The notes beneath the pieces are model-generated. The model ran no database searches. It worked only from the letters and a program-made list of their open reading frames with translations, and was not told the origin of the DNA. A program made the position numbers and the translations under genes. A stretch of DNA of 64,000 bases from positions 26,627,176 through 26,691,175 of the forward strand of contig NC_135550.1 in assembly GCF_964340395.1 (NCBI RefSeq), given 5' to 3'. Shown here in pieces: positions 1 to 20,800 of the stretch. Position 1 is the first letter of the stretch. Each line of letters begins with the position of its first letter. This stretch comes from Glandiceps talaboti (lineage: Eukaryota; Hemichordata; Enteropneusta; Spengelidae).

Positions 1-420
1 GATAAAATATCATCAATTTTGCTAATGATGTATGTTGTAACCATTGTGATGTTGTTATAGTGACAATGTTCTTGTAACATGTTTCTCGTCGCTATGGAGA
101 TTGCATGTCAATCGTTATCTATTCACTTGTAATTATTTTGTTCTCAAACAATTTTAGTCAAAAGATCAATCTTGCAACGTTTTGAAAGTAAGACGTACAA
201 AGATCATGAAAGCATACCAAAAAGCAATGGACAAGACACATATTCAAAATGTTGTAATACAAAGAAAGAGAAGAATACAGCAAAGCAGTAACGAGAAACA
301 AAAACACAGAAAGGGAAATAGATTGCAGTGGATGGTGTTTGTTGAACATGTGTTATAACTAGAAAATAGCTTATTGTGTAAATTCCTAGATTGTTTTGTA
401 GCATTCTGTTTTGTCAGTTA

Positions 421-1186
421 TATTCAGTCGCAGGTCTGTTAGGAGACCCCTGCATTGTACATGAATAGGTTGACTTAATTAGGTTTGTTACGGGGCCCCT
501 GCATTGTACAGGAATAGGTTGAATTCATTAGGTCTGTTAGGAGACCCCTGCATTGTACAGAAATAGGGTGCATTCATTAGGTCTGTTAGGGACCCCTGCA
601 TTGTGCATGAATAGGGTAAATTCATTAGGTCTGTTAGGAGACCCCTGCACTGTACAGGAATAGGTTGAATTCATTAGGTCTGTTAGGGACCCCTGCATTG
701 TACATGAACAGGGTGACTTCATTAGGTCTGTTAGGGCCCCCTGCATTGTACAGGAATAGGTTGAATTCATTACGTCTGTTAAGAGACCCCTGCACTGTAC
801 AGGAATAGGGTGCATTCATTAGGTCTGTTGGGGACCCCTGCATTGTACAGGAATAGGTTGAATTCATTAGGTCTGTTAGGGACCCCTGCATTGTACAGGA
901 ATAGGGTGAATTCATTAGGTCTGTTAGGGACCCCTGCATTGTACAGGAATAGGTTGACTTAATTAGGTCTGTTAGGGGGCCCCTGCATTGTACAGGAATA
1001 GGGTAAATTCATTAGGTCTGTTAGGGCCCCTGCATTGTACATGAATAGGGTGACTTCATTAGGTCTGTTTTGGGCCCCTGCATTGTACAGGAATAGGGTA
1101 AATTCATTAGGTCTGTTAGGGCCCCTGCATTGTACATGAATAGGTTGACTTCATTAGGTCTGTTTTGGGCCCCTGCATTGTACAAG
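421..1186. repeat. 48 bp minisatellite, about 16 copies
   Basis: The unit is about 46-49 bp and starts GGTCTGTTAGGGACCCCTGC, followed by ATTGTACAGGAATAGG and GAATTCATTA. About 16 copies run head to tail. Variants cluster as GACCCC or GGCCCC and as ACAGG or ACATG. The long ORFs across it on the minus strand are repeat artefacts with no codon-like constraint. Confidence 0.95.
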
Positions 1187-1211
1187 GAGAGATTACTCTA
1201 AAGTGTTGTTT

Positions 1212-1951
1212 TGTCTCATCATGACTCAAACATTCATGATTGCCCAATAACATCCAATTGATGGTCTTGTCTCATCTTGACTTGGACATTGCCCAATAAC
1301 ATCCAATTGATGGTCTTGTCTCATCTTGACTTGGACATTGCCCAATAACATCCAATTGATGGTCTTGTCTCATCTTGACTTGGACATTGCCCAATAACAT
1401 CCAATTGATGGTCTTGTCTCATCTTGACTTGGACATTGCCCAATAACATCCAATTGATGGTCTTGTCTCATCTTGACTTGGACATTGCCCAATAACATCC
1501 AATTGATGGTCTTGTCTCATCTTGACTTGGACATTGCCCAATAACATCCAATTGATGGGTCTTGTCTCATCTTGACTTGGACATTGCCCAATAACATCCA
1601 ATTGATGTCTTGTCTCATCTTGACTTGGACATTGCCCAATAACATCCAATTGATGGTCTTGTCTCATCTTGACTTGGACATTGCCCAATAACATCCAATT
1701 GATGTCTTGTCTCATCTTGACTTGGACATTGCCCAATAACATCCAATTGATGGTCTTGTCTCATCTTGACTTGGACATTGCCCAATAACATCCAATTGAT
1801 GGGTCTTGTCTCATCTTGACTTGGACATTGCCCAATAACATCCAATTGATGATCTTGTCTCATCTTGACTTGGACATTGCCCAATAACATCCAATTGATG
1901 GTCTTGTCTCATCTTGACTTCATGGACATTGCCCAATAACATCCAATTGAT
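1212..1951. repeat. 49 bp minisatellite, about 15 copies
   Basis: The unit is 48-50 bp: CTTGTCTCATCTTGACTTGG, then ACATTGCCCAATAACATCC and AATTGATGGT. About 15 copies are nearly identical, apart from diverged first and last copies and 1 bp indels in GATGGT/GATGGGT/GATGT. High identity means recent expansion or homogenisation. It starts about 25 bp after the previous, unrelated array. Confidence 0.95.
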
Positions 1952-2158
1952 TTCTTCTTTGTTTCAACATTTGTTAATCAGTGTGCTGTTGTGATGCTTG
2001 TGTTACTATGGAAACTGATTTTGTACTCAATCATTACAAAAGAATTGTGGTAGTAGTAGAAAAATGATAACTGTATACCTAGATTGACAGATGTAGGTAT
2101 ATGTATTTATACTGTTGTTGACACTGTTATTGAATTACTTTATTGTGTTTATTGACAG

Positions 2159-10309
<8,151 letters not shown>

Positions 10310-10975
10310 TAAAAAAAATAAATAAATAATAACACAAATGATACAGTCTGATGGCAATAGCTTAGTGCCTATGGCATTGGCAGTAGCTGAAACTCAGATA
10401 AATACATCAACAAAAAATGGTTTAAACTGGGCATTTAAAGGGTAGCACAGAGAGAGTATTAAAGGGGTAATTAATAAACTCAGGCAGTGTATGACAACTC
10501 ACATACATGTAGTATGAAGATTCACACTTATGCAATGTGCTATCTAAGTGTACATTTTGTTTTTTGGCTTTATGTACCCAGTTTGTTCATTACGCAATAT
10601 ACAAGGAGACACCCAAAGATCTGGCAAGATGAGAGGTATCAAAGTCAAATTTCAGTTCCATGTGAAGTCACACTGAAATAGTGCAGTGACAAAATTTTGG
10701 AGATTGTCTAACGAGGATTATTAGTAATTTGATATGAACATTTACTAAATGAAAAAAAACGTAAGCAAACTGAAATGTAATTGTTACCGAGATGTCTCAG
10801 AAAAATTGTGACCTGGTTCTGAAAGTGTCAAAGTTTGGTTTACATTTATTCATGAAATGTGTTGTGGCAAACCTTGAACAGTCTTTGAAATTTGTCAGAG
10901 ATGGTTAAATTTCTCTCCTGAGTTGTATGTTTAAACTTAAGCCATTCAGTTGTGTAATGTCATATTTGGATAGAT

Positions 10976-11330
10976 CTTATCACCAAAATATATATATATC
11001 GTCAATAGTACTGCAACCTTGACTGATTTCAGTCAAACAAAATAAAAAACCTTGATGACTTTTCTGTAGTTGAATACAGAAATGCTGGAATATCCAACAT
11101 GACAATGTAATGAATTTGTCTATGAAATGTATTTGGTCGAAAGTGAACTATTACTGAAAAGAGTTAAACATGACTGACTTTTTATCACTGGAATGTATTT
11201 GGTCAACTCCGACTAATAATAGTCCAAACCTTGAAGACTTTATCACCAGAATGTATTTACTCAATAGTCAATAATTTCTTGTAAAAAGTAACAAACCTTG
11301 ACAAATGACAAATTATAATTGGTCAGCCCA
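10976..11330. repeat. Degenerate ~70 bp repeats
   Basis: Three to four diverged copies sharing TTATCACC(A/G)(A/G)AATGTATTTGGTCAA, then AATAGT and AACCTTGA(C/A/T)GACTTT. An old decayed tandem array, probably in the kinase 3' UTR or just after it. Confidence 0.5.
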
Positions 11331-12258
11331 CAATATTGTTCTTTAACTGTTGCGTGCTACCAGGAGAACATAATTTGTTTAGAAAAAAGGCAGCTATTAT
11401 TACATCTTATTAGTGGTTCACCACTGTAAGCAACTATTGAATTCAATTTTAAAGTATTGCACCAAGTGCAGACGTTACTATGACAACTCCTACAAGTACC
11501 AGGATATGAGGCTTTTTATATGATTGGAAATAGATTGATCATAGAACAAATTCTTGAATTTTAATGATAGGATTTAAAACAATAGAAATCAAATGATAAC
11601 AAAATACCAAAAAAAACCACAAAAAACTATAGTCAGAATTTTTAGCTTGTATAAAGTGGAATGCTAGTATTGTATTTATTGAGAAAGATGTTACATCTTA
11701 AATTTGTTACATTTTATTATTGCTGATCTTAAATTGGATGACTTCAGTAGATCTCATTTTTCCAGAAGTGGTTATTCTATTTATCAGGATGGGTGCTATT
11801 TGCTTTTAAAGTAGTGAATCAGAAGGAGGAAGGGTATAAATGCCAGCTGAAAAATCTGGAGGATGGACCAAGACTATCTATGACCACGGACGATTTTTTG
11901 TTTCTTTGTTAATTTTTTAAGTTAGCGTCCATCCTTTACTGTGGAAAACACAATACAACAGTATTACTTAATGTGTCTGTCTTCAACAGATGTATAAACT
12001 TCAAGTCAAGTTTTTGATCAAGCATGCACTTCTTTCATTCAGTCATGGTGAAATCGTTCAAAAGTTGTGTATTTTAAAAAGTATATTGCAAAATTGTTGT
12101 CTCTTACAAGGAAATGTGTTCCTTGGTTGTTTCTGTTTTTTCAGTAATAATCCTTTTAATTGTGTATATCAAGAAATGCACAGGTCTTTAATAGTAGTGT
12201 GCAAGGTGGATACTATTGGTACATTTTCATCTGCTTTTACATTTGATCTTTGATAGCT

Positions 12259-12278
12259 CCACCCCCACCCCCACCCCT
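12259..12278 (-). other. C-rich tract, G-quadruplex on minus strand
   Basis: CCACCCCCACCCCCACCCC gives four G runs of four to five with one-base loops on the minus strand, a strong quadruplex pattern. Confidence 0.6.
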
Positions 12279-14271
12279 GGCAATTTAGCTTGTTTCTGTC
12301 AGTCAAGTGACTAGGATACATTTTAGCACAACTGCAAGGAATTATCGTCTGCCAGTCTTTTTTTAAAAACTTGCAGTCACCTAAAAAAAACTACTAATTT
12401 TGCTGACTGGTGCACCAACCAGTTCATTCATGTGTTTAGAATGGGACAATTTTTATCTATTTTGCATATGCAAATGAACTCATTTTAGACGGACATTCAT
12501 ACATGACAACCTGATGCCACACAGCTGGTTCAATGTAATCTATGCTGTGGTGCTGAGAGGTTTACAAAAACAAATCACGAATGCGTACATCAAGTTATCA
12601 ACTGTATGGGTAAAGAAATGTGGTTATCCTTGTGACTTCACAGGTTTACAAGACTAAATTGTTTGATCATGATTATGTAAATCAACTCATCTACTGTGGA
12701 ATATAGGAAAGTGAATCATAAAGAAAATCAGCCAGATGTAAACATGTAAATTAGTTTACTTCATATGTAAATCTTAATGATCCAGTGACCTGACTGCTGC
12801 AGTCAATACAACAGTTGAGATTCTGAATGAAAGTGTTGGCAGGAAACATTTATGATCATGTGAATGCACATCAATATTTTCAATTGATAAATCAAGTCAT
12901 AGTTTTGGTCATAATATATGAGATTTTAGAAATGGCTTTTGCATGGGAAGTTCAGCTTGTCCTGCTTCCTGTTATCAAGTGGATATGACAATTTGAAAAA
13001 CTGATTCAGTTAGCCACACCTCCAACAGCTGTTATCAGAACACTCTCATAAACTGATTAGTCACACTGGGCATCATGATTACATACATACTGTTTTAAGT
13101 ATTATAATGAAGTCATTATTTAAATGAATGCACAGCAACTGATGAACACAGGAGTTAACATTAACAAACAAATAATTCAGGTCACTATCAAGATGGACAT
13201 CACAGATGCATTAACTAAGAGCTATTTACAAGTGTTGTAAGTGATATTTAGAAACAAAACCGAGATTGCAGAAATCACTGTTGTCCATATCTGAATAGTG
13301 ACCCAAGAGCCTTGACCCCTCTACATGTCTATGATACACTCACTGTGATGATATACATGTAATGTACATATGTTAATGTAAATCAAAACATAATATCCAC
13401 TTGATATTGGAAGGAGGACAATCTTAGGAATACAAGTACATATCCAAGTAACACATCAGTGCTGGAAACAGGCTATTCTATATATTGACAGAGAGTATCA
13501 AACAAGAGTTTCAAATCACTTTGAAAAAAGTCAAATGTATTCTCTGTTCATTTTTCTGCATTAGCTGTAACTAGATAATTTGTTTCCATCAAGAAATGAA
13601 CATCGAATTCAACTGACTTGTTGAATATGTTGTATGATGGCTCAAGTTGGTGTTTGCATGTCATGCGCAAGGCATCTTTCTTGCAGAAAGTTGGCCTACT
13701 AACCTAAATGTTTTGACCTTATTGTTTCAAGAAATCTCTACTTTACTGAATTGGAGACCCCATAGACAGCCACGACTCTTTTCGTAGAAGTAAATTTACA
13801 AATGTGTGATTTAGTCAATTTCAGAATGTACATCAAATGGTAACAAAAGTTTTTAAAATGTTCCTGTTACAGCTAATGCAGTTTTAATGAGCTGTCATTC
13901 ACAATTCATTCAATGTTCCTTGTCATATTAACTTACACCCAGTTGTGCTTCAGTGCCATTGGCACTATTTTTGTTTATAAACACTCAGTACATTGTTTAT
14001 TGATTTGTAGATTTGTGGATTTTTGGTACATAATTAATCGTAGACAATGCTAGATTACAGTTGACATTTTATATCCTAGTCAATCATGACCATTGTTCTT
14101 TTTATTGTTCAATTTTTTAAGTAGATGTATAGACCCAACAAACCTTATTTGATTCTGTGCTACAGTGAGAGGGGTAATATGGTGACATGTACCTTAGCAG
14201 CAGTTGACATGCCACATAGTAAATAACATGAATTGGCAGACATTTTGATTAGTGATGGACTTCGTTGACAC

Positions 14272-15815
14272 TTTGATTCAGTGTGTGTAAAACTTGATAG
14301 ACATCTTGATTGACACCAAGAGCAGGGACAAGATTGACACTCAGTGTAAAGGTTTGTTAGACATCTTGATTGACACCACGTGCAGGGACAAGATTGACAC
14401 TCAGTGTAAAACTTGATAGACATCTTGATTGACACCAAGTGCAGGGACAAGATTGACACTCAGTGTAAAGGTTTGTTAGACATCTTGATTGACACCACGT
14501 GCAGGGACAAGATTGACACTCAGTGTAAAGGCTTGTTAGACATCTTGATTGACACCACAGGCAGGGACAAGATTGACACTCCGTGTAAAGGCTTGTTAGA
14601 CATCTTGATTGACACCTCGTGCAGGGACAAGATTGACACTCAGTGTAAAGGTTTGTTAGACATCTTGATTGACACTGACTAAGTGTAAGGACTTTATTGA
14701 CATTTGATTGACACTAAGTGTAGGGACAAGATTGACACTTGATTGACATTTATTGTAAAGACGTGATTGACATCTTGATTGACATCCAGTTTTGATTGAC
14801 ACTAAGTGTAAGGACTTGATTGACATCTTGATTGACATCCAGTTTTGATTGACACTAAGTGTAAGGACTTGATTGACATCTTGATTGACACTAAGTTTAA
14901 GGACTTGATTGACATCTTGATTTACACTAAGTTTAAGGACTTGATTGACATCTTGATTGACATCCAGTTTTGATTGACACTAAGTGTAAGGACTTGATTG
15001 ATATCCAGTTTTGATTGACACTAAGTGTAAGGACTTGATTGACATCTTGATTGACATCCAGTTTTGATTGACACTAAGTGTAAGGACTTGATTGACATCT
15101 TGATTGACATCCAGTTTTGATTGACACTAAGTGTAAGGACTTGATTGACATCTTGATTGACACTAAGTTTAAGGACTTGATTGACATCTTGATTGACATC
15201 CAGTTTTGATTGACACTAAGTGTAAGGACTTGATTGACACTATGTTTAAGGTCTAGATTGACATCTTGATTGACATCCAGTTTTGATTGACACTAAGTGT
15301 GAGGACTTGATTGACATCTTGATTGACATCCAGTTTTGATTGACACTAAGTGTAAGGACTTGATCGACATCTTGATTGACACTAAGTTTAAGGACTTGAT
15401 TGACATCTTGATTGACATCCAGTTTTGATTGACACTAAGTGTAAGGACTTGATTGACATCTTGATTGACACTAAGTTTAAGGTCTAGATTGACATCTTGA
15501 TTGACATCCAGTTTTGATTGACACTAAGTGTAAGGACTTGATTGACATCTTGATTGACACTAAGTTTAAGGTCTAGATTGACATCTTGATTGACATCCAG
15601 TTTTGATTGACACTAAGTGTAAGGACTTGATTGACATCTTGATTGACATCCAGTTTTGATTGACACTAAGTGTAAGGACTTGATTGACATCTTGATTGAC
15701 ATCCAGTTTTGATTGACACAAAGTGTAAGGACTTGATTGACATCTTGATTGACATCCAGTTTTGATTGACACTAAGTGTAAGGACTTGATTGACAATGTG
15801 ATTGACATCTTGATT
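14272..15815. repeat. 1.5 kb compound satellite, core TTGATTGACA
   Basis: There are two related blocks. 14290-14690 holds about seven 60 bp units (ACATCTTGATTGACACC, then GGGACAAGATTGACACTC, then TGTAAAGG). 14690-15812 mixes a 53 bp unit (TTGATTGACATC TTGATTGACATCCAG, then TTTTGATTGACACTAAG and TGTAAGGAC) and a 36 bp variant lacking the CATCCAG part, in higher-order alternation. Both derive from the decamer TTGATTGACA. By hand I count about 60 copies of TGATTGACA, all in one orientation. It lies between the convergent kinase and GINS1 genes. Confidence 0.95.
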
Positions 15816-17456
15816 CCTTAGTGACTGAATGTTATGTGAATGACAAGTAGATAGTGGCCAGGAGTGTGGTTAATCAAAACCTCACTTAATAAATAGACAA
15901 ATGTGTTACAAAGGTTAGGCAAATCAATCAACAAGTTATTAAACTGCATATGGTAACAATCAGAATTCATTTTATTTTAAGTTTTACCATCACAATACCA
16001 GAGGTTTATATAGTTCACAAACAATTCTGGTTCTACTGCCACTGTGAAAGCCAGACAAGAGGTTGACAAAGTAAGATGGTCCCAGGGTAGATTTTAGTAC
16101 ATGTTGTATTTTAAATAGCACCGTTAGCTTTCACATTTCAAACTTCAGTGTATGTATTGTGTCTTCTGCTTCTTTTTTATTCTTATTTAAAAAGTGAATA
16201 TTTTTTAGTTCTGTATTTATTTATTTGTCAGTGTAATATTTTTAGTCTCCCACAGTGTTTGTTGCAACTTATATGGACTTCGAATTTTTCTTTGTTTTTT
16301 TGGAGATCTTTTATTTCACTTTAATTTATGTTACTATTTTCCATCATTTGATGGGAATGTCTTCAAAGTGTACAGTTCCCATGTTACTTATTTCATTAAA
16401 ATATAAAAAAAAAACACTGACAAAGTATCAAGTTGTGGTATATTGTTACCCCAATCCTGTTCTGCATGTCCAGTTGTGAAGGTGTACACATATGAAAGAC
16501 AACCTATAGAACTGCATACTAATGTATGTATATACACACACAATCATAGCAGTGGGGGAGAACTTTACAAGAGTTTTTAGTATTACAACACATTGCAACC
16601 ATGGACATTTTATGCCTGTTTTTCACACATTTGTTGCCACCAGGTCAAGACGTTAGACAGTAAACATTGTCTGATGTCGGATTCCTTTCAATTTTGAGTG
16701 AATTGATGGTCCTTGCCTATGGTCATACATCCATGCAGTACATGACATTTTGATTTGTACACAGGCAGTTTTAACTAAAAGTGTGGAACCTTTAAGTCGG
16801 CTTTCATTCATTCACACTTGGTGATTGATATCAAAATGATTATAGCTGATCACAGACATAAAAGCCACAGGGAAAGGGGGTATGAACACTCGTACCTAGT
16901 GGTCAGTCGTATCTAGACCATGGAATCCACAGGGATAGGGGTTATTAATTAATACTCATACCTAGTGGTCAGTTGTATCTAGACCATGGAATCCACACAG
17001 AAAGGGGATATGAACACTCGTACCTAGTGGTCAGTTGTATCTAGACACAGGGAAAGGGTGTATTAACTAATACTCGTACCTACTGGTCAGTTGTATCTAC
17101 ACCGTGGAATCTACAGGGAAAGGGTGTATCTACTGCTCAAACATAGTGGTCAGATATAAATAACAAACAAGTAATGTAGTACACCATTAACCAGAACTGA
17201 TTTATGAGTTCATGGTTACATTTATTGACAAGTTAAAGCAGTTTTGGAATATGATATTGATAATATATTTCATAATATATGTGTTATTAAAAACACAAAA
17301 ATGTGTTGCAAGTGTGATATATGGAATATCTTGATATATTGACAAATAGTGGAGCACAGTATTTTAATACAAGCTTCAGTGTTTTCATTACTGCAATCAC
17401 ATCTTATAATCTTCAGAAATATTTCAATGTCTTAATATAATTTTTTCCTTAAAAAG
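15816..17456. other. Intergenic DNA between convergent genes
   Basis: No recognisable coding sequence. It contains a five-copy repeat at 16865-17155. On the minus strand an AATAAA-type signal (TTTATT on plus, about 17219-17224) could end a transcript coming from GINS1 or from the ORF at 17459-17752. Confidence 0.6.
16865..17155. repeat. ~60 bp minisatellite, five copies
   Basis: Units contain CACAGGGAAAGGGG, TACTCGTACCTAGTGGTCAG and TTGTATCTAGACCATGGAATC. Period varies from about 50 to 65 bp because of internal deletions and a TTAACTAA insertion. Confidence 0.85.
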
Positions 17457-17458
17457 GC

Positions 17459-17752
17459 TCAAAAACAGCAGAAATTCCTGATGTTCTGTAAATTTTGAAG
17501 TAAGTTCTTGATATATTTCACTTGCTTAGATGTGCTATTATATGCTAAACTTGAAGGACAGACTTTGTTATGGAGATCTCCAAATCTTGACAGGTAGTCT
17601 ACTGGCATGTCATTTTCTGTGTAGATCTTTTTTGTGTTGTAGGGATGTCGGGGAAGAATTTGATGATAAAAAAACTTGATCCTATTTCTGCTGCCAGCAA
17701 TTCCAAGAGGAACCGGTTTTTGTTGGTGGCAATTTATCGATGAATCATCCAT
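17459..17752 (-). CDS. Unrecognised 97-codon ORF downstream of GINS1
   Basis: An open frame from ATG at 17752 to the stop at 17459, beginning MDDSSINCHQQKPVPLGIAG and containing FYHQILPRHPYN and DMPVDYLSRFGDL. I do not recognise the family. No signal peptide or membrane segment is visible; composition is basic and rich in Asn, Tyr and Lys, and looks more protein-like than other ORFs nearby. It starts 104 bases after the GINS1 stop on the same strand, with no AATAAA in between. It could be a separate small gene, the second cistron or 3' UTR of the GINS1 transcript, or a chance ORF. Low confidence. Confidence 0.3.
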   Translation of the reverse strand: MDDSSINCHQQKPVPLGIAGSRNRIKFFYHQILPRHPYNTKKIYTENDMPVDYLSRFGDLHNKVCPSSLAYNSTSKQVKYIKNLLQNLQNIRNFCCF

Positions 17753-17754
17753 TA

Positions 17755-17850
17755 TAAGTATAAAGATTATAAACTCAGTTGTGCCACTTTAAGTACAAAA
17801 CTTATGAACTGGGCTTGTGCCACTTTATGTACAGTATTTATCAAAGACAG
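17755..17850. repeat. 36 bp repeat, three imperfect copies
   Basis: Three diverged copies of a unit like GTGCCACTTTAAGTACAAAA followed by CTTATGAACTGGGCTT fill the space between the GINS1 stop and the ORF at 17752. Confidence 0.6.
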
Positions 17851-17856
17851 GCAGTG

Positions 17857-20800
17857 TCATACAATATGTTCCAATATTCCTTGTTTTATAAGGTGTTCAC
17901 ACTGTGATCTCTGCAGAAAGTGCTGTAAAATAAATTGATAGACATATATATTTCACATCATTCAAACTGTGATAGAAATCACATAAATTACAATTGACAA
18001 CCCCACGAACCTATGTACATGTAGATACAATCTAATGCCATGAACCTATGTGGTAAAGACAATTTAATAGTTTGCTATGTACCTGTCTATGTACATCTAC
18101 TACAATATGTTTGTACAAAAACTGCTATAAACCTTAAAAGACCTGTTGCTGGTTCCAAGATGCATTGCGCATCTCTCCATACAATGCCATGTATTCTGTA
18201 CATGCGACGGGGTTTGCACACACTACTCAGGGGGATGGTTGTCACATGACGGCACCCTGGGTTTACCCGTAAAATCCCACTCTGTCATCGATGGCATTCA
18301 GTCTTTGTTGTATAAAATCACCCATAATTAAAGAGGTCAACATGTCTTACCATCATTTCCTGATGAAAATGTTATTTCAAATGTAATAAAGACAAAACAA
18401 GACTAAATCTAACAACATAAGCGATGTTCTCTCACGCAATGCATCTTGGAACAGGAAAATCAGCTATTCAAACTCAGTTTTATATGTTAACGAAACTACA
18501 ATTGTCATAGACAAGAATACATACAAAGTAAGAACTTACAATGTTGTCATTATCATTTGATTTGATTTGATTTCACTTGATTTCTCATGCCTAGCCTCTT
18601 TAGTTAGGTATTTACTCTTACTATGCATTGGTACATTTACTTTCATATCCAATATTTTCATGCAAGAATTTCAAAGATTGTCTTTTTATTCCTGTACCTG
18701 ACTGTTTTTCTTCAGTAAAATGATGGTGCCATCCTCAGTTTCAAATTCTCCTACGTCTACTAAACACCTAACCTAGAAGTAGAAGAAATATGACAAGTTA
18801 GGTACATGTATGTGTGGATTCAAATTCTCCTATGTCTACTAAACACCTAACCTAGAAGTAGAAGAAATATGACAAGTTAGGTACATGTATGTGTGGATTC
18901 AAATTCTCCTATGTCTACTAAACACCTAACCTAGAAGTAGAAGAAATATGACAAGTTAGGTACATGTATGTATGTATGGATTCAAATTCTCCTATGTCTA
19001 CTAAACACCTAACCTAGAAGTAGACAAAACATGACAAGATAGGTACATGTATGTGTGGATTCAAATTCTCCTACGTCTACCAGACCCCTAACCTAGAAGT
19101 AGAAGAAATATGACAAGTTAGGTATGTGTGGATTCAAATTCTCCTACGTCTACCAAACACCTAACCTAGAAGTAGAAGAAATATGACAAGTTAGGTATGA
19201 GAGGAGTGTGCGGGTACTGTACAACTACCACACTAATGCACAAACCCTGTTTTCTGAACTGTATCACTGTATAAACTGCCATTTTCACCACTTCCAAGGT
19301 GACATTTCACTTTCCGACACCAAATACATTACAACACGTGGACTGAATATCAAATTTATCAGGTGTGCACATTTCTTCTTAAATGCATTAATGAATAGGG
19401 TATGCTTGTCTCTGAATCTTTTGCTTCTGATGTCACTGTAGTCATGGTGATGTCACTGTAACCATGGTGATTCAGAACAAAAAGTTTTGAGAACACTGTC
19501 TAGTGAGACTCTGAGAAGAAGACTTTCCTTTTTTCAAGTTTATCAGATTTCAGGTGAGTAGCAATTTCTACTTTAAATTCAAAAGTTGCTGTCTGACAAT
19601 GTCACACATAGATGACATCTTCATATAAATATATTTTGAGCTTTATTTATTGTAAAGGGCTTTATCCATTTTTTTTATATAGATGTGATTATGTCACTTA
19701 TTATGAAAATAAAGAAAATGACTTACTTCAATATATAAGGATTTTGGAGGCTGCATTTCCTGAAAAAAAAATGTCTAAAATTCAGATCTGTCTATGCTAA
19801 GGACTGTTGGGTGTGTATCAAGATGGACACAGGGTAGTAGACTCTACACCTCACCACACCCCCATTACCTATATCAATTCTTAAGACTCTCCTTTTCTGT
19901 CTTGCTAGCCAATACATAAATCATAACATCAAATGCCTTCCTATAAACTGGTATTAAAAACGCTGGTTTACATGGTATTGTTTCGTTAAAAAAGGATGGA
20001 AAACTTGGAAACAAATCCATGGCTGATTGTGTACTCTTACACATTTGAAGATTACAGGATAAATGTTTTCTCATTATAACCACAAATTAAACATAGTCAG
20101 AAACCACGAAGCTACACATGATAAATATAATGGTAAGTGTACAACTTGAAATGCAGGTAAGGAACTTTTCCCTATCAAATTTCACCCCTAAATACTTTAC
20201 ATGTAACTACTATTCCACAGTGGTATAAACTTTACTACACTTTATCAATTCATCACTGAAGATGAATACAAAAAAAGTACATTGTACTATTCTTATATAA
20301 TCTGAAACATGGCTTCTTAATTTTTAGTGTCACACATTATAATTCTTTGGTTGATAACCCGACAAAACAGACTTCCCAATAGTGGAACAACAACAAAGTG
20401 GAGGAGGCTGTGACATTAGACTAACTGTTATTACTGATAAATTAGTTGGTCTCAGTGTTACCTAGACTGTAAGATATGTGTTGTGTCACCACATCAGCCA
20501 GCACTCATTGAGAGCAGACTGATTTAGTTTGAATAACAATGTATCTTACAGTCTAAGTGTTATCAAATGCAAAATTGTCATCACTCATAAGATTTGGCAA
20601 AGTTTTCTTCAAGAATAGTATATGGAATAAATAAAAAAGTTAGGTATCAATAAACATACCTGTGTCAAATTTAGACCTGTGTCACCAATACTTTTCATGT
20701 AATCTCCAAGTGACTTGGAATACTTGTTGAACCACTGTACCTGTATGACAACAATAACATGTTATTAATAGTATATGTCAGTTATTGGAAAGACAATAGA

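Larger units (their letters stand above)
1..2158 (+). other. Incomplete intron of the protein kinase D gene
   Basis: This stretch precedes the first kinase exon in the window and ends in an acceptor (ttgacag) at 2158. I found no exon for the glycine-rich loop here, so that exon lies further upstream and the intron is at least 2.1 kb. Two back-to-back minisatellites fill 421-1951. The remaining sequence is unremarkable AT-rich DNA. Confidence 0.75.
10310..14271 (+). other. Protein kinase D 3' UTR and intergenic DNA
   Basis: This stretch follows the kinase stop codon. No coding exon was recognised on either strand. An AATAAA overlaps the stop itself (10308-10313), with further AATAAATAAATAAT just after; these are too close to the stop to be the only poly(A) signals, and the real 3' end is unknown. 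Degenerate repeats occupy about 10976-11330, and a C-rich tract lies at 12259-12278. The rest is AT-rich and featureless. Confidence 0.6.

Noticed and set aside
130-200. Acceptor-donor bounded short segment (TTTTAG ... GTAAGA)
   Set aside because: Its possible translations match no part of PKD that I know, and short AG-GT spacings are common by chance.
537-1890. Overlapping 91-107 codon ORFs through the arrays
   Set aside because: They arise because the repeat lacks stops in some frames. Indels between units shift the frame and there is no start or family match.
421-1951. Regular repeats of 48-49 bp resembling a CRISPR array
   Set aside because: Units are directly adjacent without unique spacers, and the host is an animal. 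They are minisatellites.
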